A DNA stretch of 64,000 bases from Caldifarciminota bacterium (GTDB lineage: Bacteria > Hydrothermota > Tepidihabitantia > Tepidihabitantales > Tepidihabitantaceae): assembly GCA_026418295.1 (NCBI GenBank), contig JAOABP010000004.1:62001-126000 (forward strand), read 5' to 3'. A program made the position numbers and the translations under genes. Positions 27,429 to 35,897 of the stretch are shown here, one piece after another. Position 1 is the stretch's first letter; each line of letters begins with the position of its first letter. A model generated the notes under the pieces. That model saw only the letters and a list, made by a program, of their open reading frames with translations. It was not told where the DNA came from and made no database searches.

Positions 27429-30323
27429 TCCGCCCTTCAGCGTCAGACTCTTTTCCGGCAGGGTCAGTGTAATTCTGCCCGCCTCCATGCTGACCGCCAG
27501 CACCTGTTTCTGACGACACAGGAGCCGGACCTGCGCCACCTGCAGAAGGTTTTCCACCGGGGACGGATACTTTCCAAACCGGTCCAGGAGTTCCGCCTTC
27601 AGGTCCGCCAGTTCCGCCAATGTCTCCAGACTCAGCAGTCGCTTGTAGAGCGCCAGCCGCTGGAGTCCGTCCGGAATATAACTTTCCGGAATATAGGCGG
27701 TAACATCAAGTTTGAGCCGGGGCTCAACCGGCAGCGTTTCGCCCTGCAGCCGGGCAAGCGCCGCGTTCAGCAGACGCTGATAAAGGTTGAGCCCGATCCG
27801 GACAACATGGCCATGCTGCTCGGTGCCGAGCAGATTGCCGACACCCCTGATTTCCAGATCCCGCATTGCCAGCCGGTAACCCGCACCGGGCTCGGAATAG
27901 GCAAGCAGCGCTCCCAGGCGCTGACGCGCTGACGCTGTCAGATCCTGCCGGGAGGAAACCAGGAACAGTGCATATGCCTGTTCGGTTGATCTGCCCACCC
28001 TGCCCCGGAGCTGATGGAGGTCAGCCAGCCCGAACCGCTCTGCCCGGTTGACAATCAGTGTATTGACATTGGGCAGGTCAAGCCCGGATTCGATGATGGC
28101 GGTCGAAAGCAGAAGCGGAAACTTTCCCGCAGCAAAATCAAGATAGATGTCCGCCAGCTTCCGGCCCGTCATTCGGCCGTGCGCCACCCGGAGCTGGACA
28201 TCAGGCAGGATACGCCGGAGCCGTTTCTCAATCTGCTCCAAGGTCTCAATCTCGTTATGGACAAAGAAGATCTGCCCCTGACGGTTAAGTTCCCGGTAAA
28301 CATAAATCCGGATCAGTTCATCATCCCATTCGGCAATTTCGGTCCGGACTTCCCTTCTGCCCGGCGGCGGGGTGTGGATCGGTGAAATGTCAATCAGTCG
28401 GGAGAGCGCCATATAGAGGGTGCGGGGAATGGGCGTGGCACTCAGGGTCAGGACATTGACATCCGCCCGGAGCTGACGCAGTCTTTCCTTCTGCCGCACC
28501 CCGAAACGGTGTTCCTCATCGATAATCAGCAGACCGAGGTTTTTGAACTGAATGTCCGGGGCAAGGAGCTGATGGGTGCCGATGACAATGTCCACCAGCC
28601 CCAGTTTCAAATCCCGGACAATCGCCTGCTGCCGCGAGCGGGGAGTAAAGCGGGAAAGCATTTCGATCCGCAGGGGGAAGCGCTCCAGCCGGGAGCAGAA
28701 GGTACGCCAGTGCTGATAGCAGAGAACAGTTGTGGGGACGAGGAGCGCCACCTGCCGGCAGTTGATTGCCACCTGAAAGGCAGCGCGGAGCGCAATCTCC
28801 GTCTTGCCGAATCCGACATCGCCACAGACCAGCCGGTCCATCGGCTGACCCCGGGTTAAATCCTGCCGGATTGCCTCCAGTGCCTGCAGTTGATCCGGGG
28901 TCTCTTCATACGGAAAAGATGCCTCCAGTTCCGCAAGCAGCACCGGATCCGCCGGCAGTGGGTCACTCCGGACCAGCAGACGCCGTGCCCGGTTTTCCAG
29001 CAGTGTCTGCGCATATTCGGCGCTTGCCCTTTCCGCCCGTGCCCTTGCCCGGAGCCAGCCCGTGCTCCCAAGCCGGTCCAGTTGCGGAGGGGAATCATCG
29101 CTGCCGATATACCGGTCAATCAATCCCAGATTGTCCACCGGTACATAAACCCGCGCATTGTCCTGATACTCGACTACCAGATAGTCCTTCTCTCCGCTCC
29201 CGCTATCCATCCGCCTGACCCCGGTAAATCTGCCGATCCCGTAATCCATGTGCACGACATAATCGCCCGGCTTTAAAGTCAGGAGGTTGTCAACCGGAAC
29301 ACCACGGAACCGGCGCCGGTGCAGACGCCGGACCGGTGTACCGTAGAGCTCGCGTTCGGTGAGCACTGTCCAGCGCTGACCTTCGCTGGTGAAGCCACTG
29401 CTCAGTCCGCCGACGAGATAGTCCGGACCCTCGCCGAGAAGTTTTTCCAGCCGGTGCCGGTGATGTTCGGAAACCGCTATAATCGTCCAGTGCCGGTTGC
29501 CGGCAGTAATCTCCTGGCGCAGGAGCTGAAAGTTGCCGCAATATACCGGCGCCGGCAGGTAGCCGAGGTCAATCGCATCCGGCACCTGCCCGCCCATCAC
29601 CACCTGCGGCTGGACTGCGGTAACCCGTTCCCCACCAATGAAAAGCGCATCCGCGGGCAGAAGGATGGCTGACGGCTTACCGGTAAATGATTTTACCTGA
29701 CGGGCATTGAGCACAATCCGGTCCAGTTGCTGGCAGGAACGCTGAGTCAGGGGATCAAAGGAACGTAATGAGACCAGAGTATTGTCCGCCAGTTCCAGCC
29801 GGACCGGTAGCAGGGCATCATCCGGGAAGATATCAATAATTCCGCCTCTTGACGCATACTCGCCCGGCTCGGTTACCATATCCACCCGCTCAAAACCGTG
29901 ATCTTCCAGCCAGCCGATCAGCGTCTCGAAATTCAGCTGACTGCCACGCTCGAGCTGCCGTTGACAGTCCTGGAAATTCCACTCGGGCGCCGGTGTCTCC
30001 AGTGCCGGCTCGGAAGCAATCAGGAGTGCGGGACCGCAAAGTGCCGGCAGCCGGCTGAGCACCGCCGGATCATCGGGTCGGAAATGAAGGACTGGGAGTT
30101 CCGGGAAAATTGCCCGGGCATCGGCGGTCAGAATTTCCACGTCCGGCTCAGCGGAGACAATCAGAACCACCACCCGTTCGAGCCGGCAGGCAAAAAAGCC
30201 GGCAAGCAGCAGCTGAACCGCAGGCGGAAGGGGGGTGATCCGCAGCGGCAAATCCGGTTTCAAGTGAGATATCAGATTGTCAAGCAGTGGATGCGTCAGA
30301 AAACGCTGGAAAAGAACCTGCAT
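27387..30323 (-). CDS. mfd: Transcription-repair coupling factor
   Basis: About 978 residues from ATG 30323. Mfd removes stalled RNA polymerase and recruits UvrA. Seen are a UvrB-like N-terminal module (YASRGGIIDIFPDDALLPVRLE) and the RNA polymerase interaction region (PGDYVVHMDYGIGRFTGV, YLVVEYQDNARVYVP). The helicase motifs are VCGDVGFGKTEIALRAAF, IGTHQLLAPDI, IIDEEHRFGVRQKE, LSATPIPRTLYMAL and RGRVGRSTEQAYA. The ORF track adds 55 N-terminal codons, but these are the lysine-repeat small gene read in another frame. Mfd homologues are often about 1100 residues, so the N-terminus is short. No clear ribosome binding site; a hairpin lies just before the ATG. Confidence 0.95.
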   Translation of the reverse strand: MQVLFQRFLTHPLLDNLISHLKPDLPLRITPLPPAVQLLLAGFFACRLERVVVLIVSAEPDVEILTADARAIFPELPVLHFRPDDPAVLSRLPALCGPALLIASEPALETPAPEWNFQDCQRQLERGSQLNFETLIGWLEDHGFERVDMVTEPGEYASRGGIIDIFPDDALLPVRLELADNTLVSLRSFDPLTQRSCQQLDRIVLNARQVKSFTGKPSAILLPADALFIGGERVTAVQPQVVMGGQVPDAIDLGYLPAPVYCGNFQLLRQEITAGNRHWTIIAVSEHHRHRLEKLLGEGPDYLVGGLSSGFTSEGQRWTVLTERELYGTPVRRLHRRRFRGVPVDNLLTLKPGDYVVHMDYGIGRFTGVRRMDSGSGEKDYLVVEYQDNARVYVPVDNLGLIDRYIGSDDSPPQLDRLGSTGWLRARARAERASAEYAQTLLENRARRLLVRSDPLPADPVLLAELEASFPYEETPDQLQALEAIRQDLTRGQPMDRLVCGDVGFGKTEIALRAAFQVAINCRQVALLVPTTVLCYQHWRTFCSRLERFPLRIEMLSRFTPRSRQQAIVRDLKLGLVDIVIGTHQLLAPDIQFKNLGLLIIDEEHRFGVRQKERLRQLRADVNVLTLSATPIPRTLYMALSRLIDISPIHTPPPGRREVRTEIAEWDDELIRIYVYRELNRQGQIFFVHNEIETLEQIEKRLRRILPDVQLRVAHGRMTGRKLADIYLDFAAGKFPLLLSTAIIESGLDLPNVNTLIVNRAERFGLADLHQLRGRVGRSTEQAYALFLVSSRQDLTASARQRLGALLAYSEPGAGYRLAMRDLEIRGVGNLLGTEQHGHVVRIGLNLYQRLLNAALARLQGETLPVEPRLKLDVTAYIPESYIPDGLQRLALYKRLLSLETLAELADLKAELLDRFGKYPSPVENLLQVAQVRLLCRQKQVLAVSMEAGRITLTLPEKSLTLKGGLSELLQFLHQFRG

Positions 30324-30329
30324 AAAATT

Positions 30330-30353
30330 GAAGGGGGCATTGAAGCCCCCTTC
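30330..30353 (-). terminator. Hairpin after the lysine-rich small gene, possible terminator
   Basis: A 9-bp perfect stem (GAAGGGGGC/GCCCCCTTC) with a 6-nt loop, followed on the minus strand by AATTTT and then the mfd ATG. The T-tract is short, so it may terminate partially and let some transcription reach mfd. Confidence 0.55.
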
Positions 30354-30370
30354 CGGAATGACAGCGATTC

Positions 30371-30442
30371 TTACTTCTTTTTCGCCGTCTTCTTGACGGT
30401 TTTCTTCGCGGTCTTTTTTGCAGTCCGCTTCATGCAGGCCAT
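30371..30442 (-). CDS. 23-residue lysine-rich peptide of KKTAKK repeats
   Basis: Too short for most gene callers; the track shows it only inside a longer ORF. The product is MACMKRTAKKTAKKTVKKTAKKK, with KKTAKK-type repeats like the tails of histone H1 or bacterial Hc1-like proteins. An excellent ribosome binding site, AAAGGAGGT, sits 4 nt before ATG 30442 (ATG 30433 is possible). A TTGACA-16-TACTAT promoter precedes it and a hairpin follows it, so it is a complete unit. Nucleic-acid binding is likely from charge alone. It lies immediately upstream of mfd, which could be coincidence. Confidence 0.65.
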   Translation of the reverse strand: MACMKRTAKKTAKKTVKKTAKKK

Positions 30443-30471
30443 TCGTACCTCCTTTTTTGACCTGACAAGTA

Positions 30472-30499
30472 ATAGTAAACTTGCACATTTGTCTGTCAA
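30472..30499 (-). promoter_or_regulatory. Promoter of the lysine-rich small gene
   Basis: TTGACA (30499-30494), a 16-nt spacer and TACTAT (30477-30472), with a leader of about 23 nt containing AAAGGAGGT. Confidence 0.6.
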
Positions 30500-30530
30500 G
30501 TAAAATCGCATCATCTCAGCAATTTCCTGC

Positions 30531-30559
30531 TTGATTTTCCGGATGCTGAAATTTATAAT
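30531..30559 (+). promoter_or_regulatory. Leaderless promoter of the TolB-like gene
   Basis: TTGATT (30531-30536), a 17-nt spacer and perfect TATAAT (30554-30559). The ATG at 30566 is the seventh base after the -10 box, i.e. at the expected transcription start. No ribosome binding site. Confidence 0.7.
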
Positions 30560-30565
30560 CACAGA

Positions 30566-31891
30566 ATGAACTCCATCGCGCTTGTCTGCTCGTGGCTGGT
30601 GCTTGCCGGGCAGGTGCCGGATACGATTAACCGATCACCGATCACCGCGGATGAGCTGTGGCTCAAACTGACGCTTTCCGGTTCGCGCCGGCGGCTCGCA
30701 CTGGTGATCGCTGACTTCACCGTGCCGAAGGGCACCAAGCCGGATACCGCCCGGCTGACCCGCCAGATTCAGGAGGTGTTTACCGCCGATTTGCGCTTTT
30801 CACTGTATTTTACATTTGAGGAACCGGAGTCCGGGAAGGTTTACAACTTTTCAACCGATCCGAAGAAACCGGATCTTAAGGGCTGGGCAAGCACCGGCGC
30901 TCAGGTGCTCATCTGCGGTGATTATCAACCCAGGCGAGGTAACCCCCAATTGAACCTCCGGCTTTATGACCTTGCCAGCTCACGGCTGATCGCCAGTAAG
31001 GCATACAGTCTGAAACCGGACTGGCGCTGGCTTGCCCATCAGATGGCGGATGAGGTGATCAAACTGCTCACCGGCGAGGAGGGCATCAGCTGTACCCGGA
31101 TCGCATTCTCCCGGCTGGTCGCACCCGGAAATAAGGAGCTGGCGGCGGTGGATTATGACGGCGCCAATCAGGCGATGCTGACCGGTTCGGGCGGACTGAA
31201 GCTTTTTCCGGACTGGAGCCCGGACGGCAGCCGGATCGCCTACTGCTCGTATGGCACGAGTGCGCTGAACTGCTATCTGCTGGAGCTTGCCACGAAGAAG
31301 GTTTTTCTTCTGTCCGATCGCCGCGGGTTAAACACGACACCGGCAATTTCCCCGGACGGGAAGTCCGTTGCCCTGTCAATGTCGTTTGAAGGCAACTCGG
31401 AGATCTATCTGATGGACATCAATGGCAGAAATTTGCGCCGTCTCACGACCCATCCGGCAATTGACATCTCCCCCACCTGGGCACCTAATGGCAGACAGCT
31501 CGCATTTGTGTCCGACCGGACCGGCTCACCCCAGATCTACATTATCAATGTTGACGGCACTGATCTGCACCGGCTGACATTTTCCGGTTCGTATAACACC
31601 TCGCCGGTCTGGTCGCCAAAAGGGGACCTGATCGCCTTTGTTCAGCGCCAGCCTGACGGCTCTAATCAGATCTGTGTTACTAATATCCTCGGCGATACTT
31701 ACCTCCAGCTGACCTGGCAGGGGAATAATGAGGAACCCTGCTGGTCTCCGGACGGTCTGCATCTGGCATTTGCCTCTAACCGGACCGGAAGCTGGGAGAT
31801 CTGGACGATGGACTGGAATGGCACCAATCAGCGGCAGGTTACCAGAACCGGCGGTGCCTTTTCCCCGAGCTGGAGCCCGCGGCTGAAGTGA
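30566..31891 (+). CDS. tolB: TolB-like periplasmic beta-propeller protein
   Basis: 441 residues. A signal peptide (MNSIALVCSWLVLAGQV) precedes a TolB N-terminal domain (LALVIADFTVPKG, FTADLRFSLYFTFEE, LICGDYQPR). A six-bladed PD40 propeller follows with repeats such as DWSPDGSRIAYCS, AISPDGKSVALSMS, TWAPNGRQLAFVSDRTG, CWSPDGLHLAFASNRTG and SWSPRL. In Tol-Pal systems TolB links the outer-membrane Pal to inner-membrane TolQRA. Here the ExbB/ExbD/TonB genes are 18-24 kb away, so a functional link is plausible but not shown. The promoter predicts a leaderless mRNA. Confidence 0.88.
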   Translation: MNSIALVCSWLVLAGQVPDTINRSPITADELWLKLTLSGSRRRLALVIADFTVPKGTKPDTARLTRQIQEVFTADLRFSLYFTFEEPESGKVYNFSTDPKKPDLKGWASTGAQVLICGDYQPRRGNPQLNLRLYDLASSRLIASKAYSLKPDWRWLAHQMADEVIKLLTGEEGISCTRIAFSRLVAPGNKELAAVDYDGANQAMLTGSGGLKLFPDWSPDGSRIAYCSYGTSALNCYLLELATKKVFLLSDRRGLNTTPAISPDGKSVALSMSFEGNSEIYLMDINGRNLRRLTTHPAIDISPTWAPNGRQLAFVSDRTGSPQIYIINVDGTDLHRLTFSGSYNTSPVWSPKGDLIAFVQRQPDGSNQICVTNILGDTYLQLTWQGNNEEPCWSPDGLHLAFASNRTGSWEIWTMDWNGTNQRQVTRTGGAFSPSWSPRLK

Positions 31892-31898
31892 TGAAGTT

Positions 31899-32444
31899 TC
31901 AACTGCGTTCGTCGAGCTGACGCTGAAGTTTCTGTAACTGGCGCATCAGCTCTTCAAGCTGAAGCCGGAGTGAATCAAGTGTCTCTTGGTAGAGGTCGCG
32001 GTCAGTCCAGAGACGGTGCCAGATCCCGCGGAGGGCGCGCTGGAGCTCTCGGGGCAGGAGTTCCGGGGGCTGAGGTCGACAAACCCTGGTCCCGAGATGA
32101 ACAGGCAGAGTCATCTCCCGCTGACGGCGGAAGCAGGTAATCATCACCCGCTCTCCCGCACGCGGACGGATCAGTTCCTGAAGTTGTAGGGTGTTATCAA
32201 TGGGGATGCGATCGAACGCAAGGATTACATCACCCATTCTCAAGCCCGCACGGTCCGCCGGACTGTCTTCAATCACCCGGCTGACCAGGACACCATGGTC
32301 GACTCCCAGCGCCACCCGCATCGCCGGGCTCAGTTCCTCGATCACGACCCCGAGCCAGCCCGGAGCGGTGTCCTGCTGGGAGGACCAGGCGGTGGAAATC
32401 AGCAGTAATGCAGTTGCTAAGATTATGGCCTGCAATTTGAGCAT
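31899..32444 (-). CDS. Secreted PDZ-domain protein
   Basis: 181 residues with a signal peptide (LQAIILATALLLISTAWS). A PDZ domain of about 90 residues follows (GWLGVVIEELSPAMRVAL, GVLVSRVIEDSPADRAGLRMGDVILAFD), similar to the PDZ of DegP/HtrA, but no protease domain is present. The C-terminal 45 residues (LDSLRLQLEELMRQLQKLQRQLDERS) predict a coiled coil. It probably works as a periplasmic adaptor. It is the last gene of a three-gene minus-strand unit that converges with tolB. Confidence 0.8.
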   Translation of the reverse strand: MLKLQAIILATALLLISTAWSSQQDTAPGWLGVVIEELSPAMRVALGVDHGVLVSRVIEDSPADRAGLRMGDVILAFDRIPIDNTLQLQELIRPRAGERVMITCFRRQREMTLPVHLGTRVCRPQPPELLPRELQRALRGIWHRLWTDRDLYQETLDSLRLQLEELMRQLQKLQRQLDERS

Positions 32445-32461
32445 CTGTCACCTCCCGGAAA

Positions 32462-33112
32462 TCAGATGCGGAGGGGCCGGGGCGTGGTTTTGCCCAGTAG
32501 CAGCCCGCACTCAAACATCCAGCCCCGGAGCGACAAGCTTAAATTGGAGAGACTGCCGTAGCGCTGTGGGATTCCGAGGGGCAAAGTATATCCCCCCTGA
32601 ACATAGAGGCCCTGTATACCGCCGGCACCAAACGGGAAGCACAGCAGTGCCAGTATCCCGGGCCGAAGGTTGAAGTCCCAGGCGAAAAGCCAGCGGTTGA
32701 AATTACTCATGCCCGGCTCTAGTGAATGCATGATCAGGAAGAAACTGTTGATGCCGATGCCAAGTCCGGGCTCCACGGTGAGAAATGAGGTGAGAGGCAG
32801 CGGGTAACCGGTTTCGAGACCGGCATGCAGCCCTGCCAGTTCTGCCCTGAGGGAGTCGCAGGAGAGGGAGCGGAAGGCAAGGCCTCCGCCGGCGCCGAAG
32901 CGTGCAGGACCGGGGACGCCAAGGGCAAATAGCTCCAAGCCCCAGAGTGGAGGACCTACCTGAAGGTTGCGGTTCCCTCCCCATTCCCGGTTGAACTGGT
33001 TGAGCTGACGCTGGAGGTCGTTGAAGCTGATAAGTGACGCCCGGAGTCCAATGCCGATCTCCGCCGAGGCAAGCGCAGTACTGAAAATCAGAGTAAGCAC
33101 CAGTTTTCGCAT
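32462..33112 (-). CDS. Putative outer-membrane beta-barrel protein
   Basis: About 216 residues with a signal peptide (MRKLVLTLIFSTALASA). The remainder is a Gly- and aromatic-rich, alternating sequence (LHAGLETGYPLPLTSFLTVEPGLGIGINSFF, LYVQGGYTLPLGIPQRYG), typical of small barrels. I do not recognise a family. ATG 33112 overlaps the preceding stop as TGATG and has GGGGGAG upstream, so I prefer it over the GTG in the ORF track. It is flanked by a single-helix membrane protein and a PDZ protein. Confidence 0.6.
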   Translation of the reverse strand: MRKLVLTLIFSTALASAEIGIGLRASLISFNDLQRQLNQFNREWGGNRNLQVGPPLWGLELFALGVPGPARFGAGGGLAFRSLSCDSLRAELAGLHAGLETGYPLPLTSFLTVEPGLGIGINSFFLIMHSLEPGMSNFNRWLFAWDFNLRPGILALLCFPFGAGGIQGLYVQGGYTLPLGIPQRYGSLSNLSLSLRGWMFECGLLLGKTTPRPLRI

Positions 33113-33663
33113 CACTCTCCCCCTGCAGTTACCGGGTTGGTGAAGTCGTAGGTGATAGCGCCGATCTTGACCGCATCGCCACCGAGGCGTGCGGCATCCG
33201 GGAGCTGTGTTGCGGGCAGACGGGGATCTACATAGACCGCCATCGCCCGCCAGCAGGCAGGTCTGAGGTCTGGCTGACTGTAAAGATACACCCAGATTAC
33301 CCTGAGCTGACGTCTGCTTAGCCGGTAATAGTCATCAAGCATCTCCGCAATTATCCATTCGAATACCCGCTGTAACTCCTGAAGCGTCGTTCCCGAATCG
33401 GCCAGCGCCTTCACTGTCAACCACTCCTTTCTGCCTGCGGGCATTTCCTGAACCTCCATAATTGTGAAAGCGGGTTTTTGCCCGGAAAGTTGAAATTTTA
33501 TTGGCGGCGTCTGTGCGCGATTCCAACCAAAAATGAACACCATGACCACTGCCACTCCCCCAAGAACAGCAATCCATATCCAGTAGGACCTGCTCCGCCC
33601 GGCCGATATTGCCCGGCGCATTCTTTCACCCAGACCATTCACCTTCGAACCCTGAATTATCAC
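33112..33663 (-). CDS. Single-helix membrane protein of unknown function
   Basis: 183 residues. After a short basic N-terminus there is one membrane helix (YWIWIAVLGGVAVVMVFIFGW). A soluble domain of about 130 residues follows (PAFTIMEVQEMPAGRKEWLTV, LRVIWVYLYSQPDLRPACWRAMAVYVDP), with no recognised family. The start is GTG at 33663: a TTGACG-16-TAGAAT promoter ends 7 nt upstream, which implies a leaderless mRNA; an internal ATG (MRRAIS) is less likely. It heads the unit with the barrel and PDZ genes, so all three may act together at the envelope. Confidence 0.6.
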   Translation of the reverse strand: MIIQGSKVNGLGERMRRAISAGRSRSYWIWIAVLGGVAVVMVFIFGWNRAQTPPIKFQLSGQKPAFTIMEVQEMPAGRKEWLTVKALADSGTTLQELQRVFEWIIAEMLDDYYRLSRRQLRVIWVYLYSQPDLRPACWRAMAVYVDPRLPATQLPDAARLGGDAVKIGAITYDFTNPVTAGGE

Positions 33664-33670
33664 CAGATTT

Positions 33671-33698
33671 ATTCTAATTACCGGCTCAACACCGTCAA
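33671..33698 (-). promoter_or_regulatory. Leaderless promoter of the three-gene envelope unit
   Basis: TTGACG (33698-33693), a 16-nt spacer, TAGAAT (33676-33671) and 7 nt to GTG 33663. It is divergent from the etfA promoter. Confidence 0.55.
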
Positions 33699-33718
33699 GT
33701 GAAAAATAGGGAAAATTC

Positions 33719-33746
33719 TTGACTTATGACTAACGGGAATTAAACT
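33719..33746 (+). promoter_or_regulatory. Promoter of the etfA redox operon
   Basis: TTGACT (33719-33724), a 16-nt spacer and TAAACT (33741-33746). A leader of about 35 nt contains a small inverted repeat (CAGC...GCTG) and TAGGAGG before ATG 33789. Confidence 0.55.
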
Positions 33747-33788
33747 TCAGCAGCTAACGCTGATGAAAATTGCCTTAGGAGGAAAAAC

Positions 33789-34763
33789 ATGGTTCTGGTA
33801 TTCTGTGAACAGCGTGAAGGCAGTCTGAGAAAGGTTGCCTTTGAGGCATTGCTGGTTGGTTACAAGATAGCTGAAACCCGCCAGACCCAGTTGAGTGCAG
33901 TAATTCTGGGGAATGGCGTTCAACCGCTGGGTCAGGAAGTTGTGAGGTTCGGGGTCAGTTCAGTTCTGGTAGTTGATAATCCGGCACTCGAGCACTATAC
34001 TCCTGAGGGTTATGCGGATATCCTCACCCAGCTCGTGAAGCAGTATCAGCCCGAGACCGTCGTGTTCAGCGCCAGCGCCAACGGAAAGGATCTGGCTGCC
34101 ACCCTTGCCGCTCATCTGGAAACCGCACTGTTACCCGATTGCACCGCAGTTGAGTTTGATCAGAACGGAACGCTGATCGCCACCCGGCCAATATATGCAG
34201 GCAAGGCACTGGCGACCGTCCGGGCACCAGATGCCCGTCCGCTCGTAATCAGCATCCGGCCCCGGGCAGTTGGACCGGCTGAAGAGAAACCCGGTAATGG
34301 CACTGTTGTTGCCGCCCAGTTAACTCCCAGTGAACTCCGCACCCGGGTTGCGGATGTTGTAAAAACTGTGCTCAAAACCGTGGAGCTCACCGAAGCAGAT
34401 ATAGTAATCTCCGGCGGCCGGGGCATGAAGGGACCGGAAAATTACGCTCTGCTTGAAGAGCTGGCAGCAGTACTCAACGCCGCCGTCGGCGCCTCCCGCG
34501 CCGCAGTTGATGCGGGCTGGCGCGATCACCAGTTTCAGGTCGGCCAGACCGGCAAGACGGTTGCACCCTCCCTTTACATCGCCTGCGGTATCTCCGGTGC
34601 CATCCAGCATCTTGTGGGCATGATCAACTCAAAATGCATCGTCGCCATCAATAAGGACCCGGAAGCCAATATCTTCAAGGTTGCAGACTATGGCATCGTT
34701 GGTGATCTCTTTCAGGTGGTACCGCTTCTGATTGAGGAGTTCAAAAAGGTAAAACAGAGCTGA
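33789..34763 (+). CDS. etfA: Electron transfer flavoprotein alpha subunit
   Basis: 324 residues. The N-terminal ETF domain ([24 protein letters not shown]) and the C-terminal FAD-binding domain are complete. The latter shows [54 protein letters not shown] and [24 protein letters not shown] normally is an alpha/beta dimer, but no etfB is next to it: the neighbour upstream is divergent and the next gene is an Fe-S protein. It has a strong TAGGAGG ribosome binding site. It opens a five-gene operon that ends in an acyl-CoA dehydrogenase, the usual electron donor of ETF. Confidence 0.95.
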   Translation: MVLVFCEQREGSLRKVAFEALLVGYKIAETRQTQLSAVILGNGVQPLGQEVVRFGVSSVLVVDNPALEHYTPEGYADILTQLVKQYQPETVVFSASANGKDLAATLAAHLETALLPDCTAVEFDQNGTLIATRPIYAGKALATVRAPDARPLVISIRPRAVGPAEEKPGNGTVVAAQLTPSELRTRVADVVKTVLKTVELTEADIVISGGRGMKGPENYALLEELAAVLNAAVGASRAAVDAGWRDHQFQVGQTGKTVAPSLYIACGISGAIQHLVGMINSKCIVAINKDPEANIFKVADYGIVGDLFQVVPLLIEEFKKVKQS

Positions 34764-34765
34764 AC

Positions 34766-35218
34766 GTGCCTAATACCAGACAAACTGACATCACTGCAAT
34801 CCGGAATATTCTCGAGCGGGTGCTGGATATTTCTGAATCACCGGTGCCCAGGTGCCGGCTGCTGTCCTCCGGATTCGGACCGTCCCATACGCTCAATGTC
34901 CGGGAGAATATCACCGGAACCCGCGCCTGTTTGGGCTGTGGGAACTGCATTGATATCTGCTCGCTGCTCGCGCGAGAACCGGCACGGCTTAAACGCACCG
35001 CTCAGCGCACAAGTCTGGCACTGGAAACCATGGTGGGCACCGACTGTGACCGCTGTTACCAGTGTGTCCTTTCCTGTCCGCAGGTCGATACGACCATTAA
35101 ACATTATATCGTTAAAACCCGTGCCATTGAGCAGATGAAGCATCTGCTGAATCATCTCAAACCTAATGAAGACTATTATCTGGATCAGTTTTATCTGGAG
35201 TTGAATCATCATGAATGA
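34766..35218 (+). CDS. HdrC-like protein with two [4Fe-4S] clusters
   Basis: 150 residues, starting with GTG 3 nt after etfA. Two complete CxxCxxCxxxC motifs are visible: CLGCGNCIDIC and CDRCYQCVLSC. The second is followed by Pro, as usual in ferredoxin-type domains. The flanking helices resemble HdrC and the small Fe-S subunits of Hdr/Frd-like enzymes. There is no CCG domain. It would carry electrons between EtfA and the flavoprotein complex downstream. It overlaps the next gene by 8 nt. Confidence 0.85.
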   Translation: MPNTRQTDITAIRNILERVLDISESPVPRCRLLSSGFGPSHTLNVRENITGTRACLGCGNCIDICSLLAREPARLKRTAQRTSLALETMVGTDCDRCYQCVLSCPQVDTTIKHYIVKTRAIEQMKHLLNHLKPNEDYYLDQFYLELNHHE

Positions 35219-35894
35219 AAATCTGATTGATATCTATATCATGGGCGAGCACCACCAGGTGCCCGATTCCCTGACCATTCTGCAGGCGCTGGAATATGCC
35301 GGTTACCGCCTCACCCGTGGCGTGGGATGCCGTGGCGGTTTCTGTGGTGCCTGTGCAACAGTATACCGGGTAAACGGTGATTACCACCTGAAATTCGCCC
35401 TCGCCTGTCAGACAAGGGTTGAACCGAATATGCAGCTGGCAATGATTCCATTTTTCCCCGCACACCGGCCGCGCTACCGCCTGTCAGAACTCAAAGGCAC
35501 CGCCCAGGAGGTGCTGGATATCTACCCGGAACTGCTGCGCTGTTATGGCTGTAATACGTGCACCAAATCCTGCCCGCAGGATATCGATGTCCTCGGTTAT
35601 GTTTCGGCGCTACTGCGGGGTGAAATTGCCCTCGCTGCGGATATTTCGTTCGACTGCATCATGTGCGGGTTGTGCGTGAGCCGGTGTCCGGCAGAACTGG
35701 TGAAACATCATGCTGCACTCCTCTGCCGGCGGCTCTACGGGAGCCGGCTTGCGCCCCGTTCCACCCATCTGGCTCAGCGGATTGCTGAAATCCGGTCAGG
35801 CAAGTTCAAGGCGGAACTGGAACAGCTGAAAAATATGGACCGGAAGCAGTTGCAGGAACTTTACGCTGCCCGTGAAGTCGAACCCGAGGAGTAA
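35211..35894 (+). CDS. FrdB-like iron-sulfur protein: [2Fe-2S] plus two [4Fe-4S]
   Basis: 227 residues. The N-terminal [2Fe-2S] motif is GCRGGFCGACATVYRV with a further Cys at ALACQT. Two ferredoxin motifs follow, CYGCNTCTKSCPQD and CIMCGLCVSRCPAE. The order resembles fumarate reductase/succinate dehydrogenase Fe-S subunits and the N-terminal part of thiol:fumarate reductase TfrB. Unlike SdhB, the last clusters are both of the four-Cys type. No membrane anchor subunit is nearby, so the complex is probably soluble. It sits between the HdrC-like and flavoprotein genes. Confidence 0.85.
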   Translation: MNENLIDIYIMGEHHQVPDSLTILQALEYAGYRLTRGVGCRGGFCGACATVYRVNGDYHLKFALACQTRVEPNMQLAMIPFFPAHRPRYRLSELKGTAQEVLDIYPELLRCYGCNTCTKSCPQDIDVLGYVSALLRGEIALAADISFDCIMCGLCVSRCPAELVKHHAALLCRRLYGSRLAPRSTHLAQRIAEIRSGKFKAELEQLKNMDRKQLQELYAAREVEPEE

Positions 35895-35897
35895 AAG

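Noticed and set aside
30324-30488. 55-residue N-terminal extension of Mfd
   Set aside because: It is the lysine-rich small gene and its leader read in another frame; ATG 30323 gives a sensible N-terminus.
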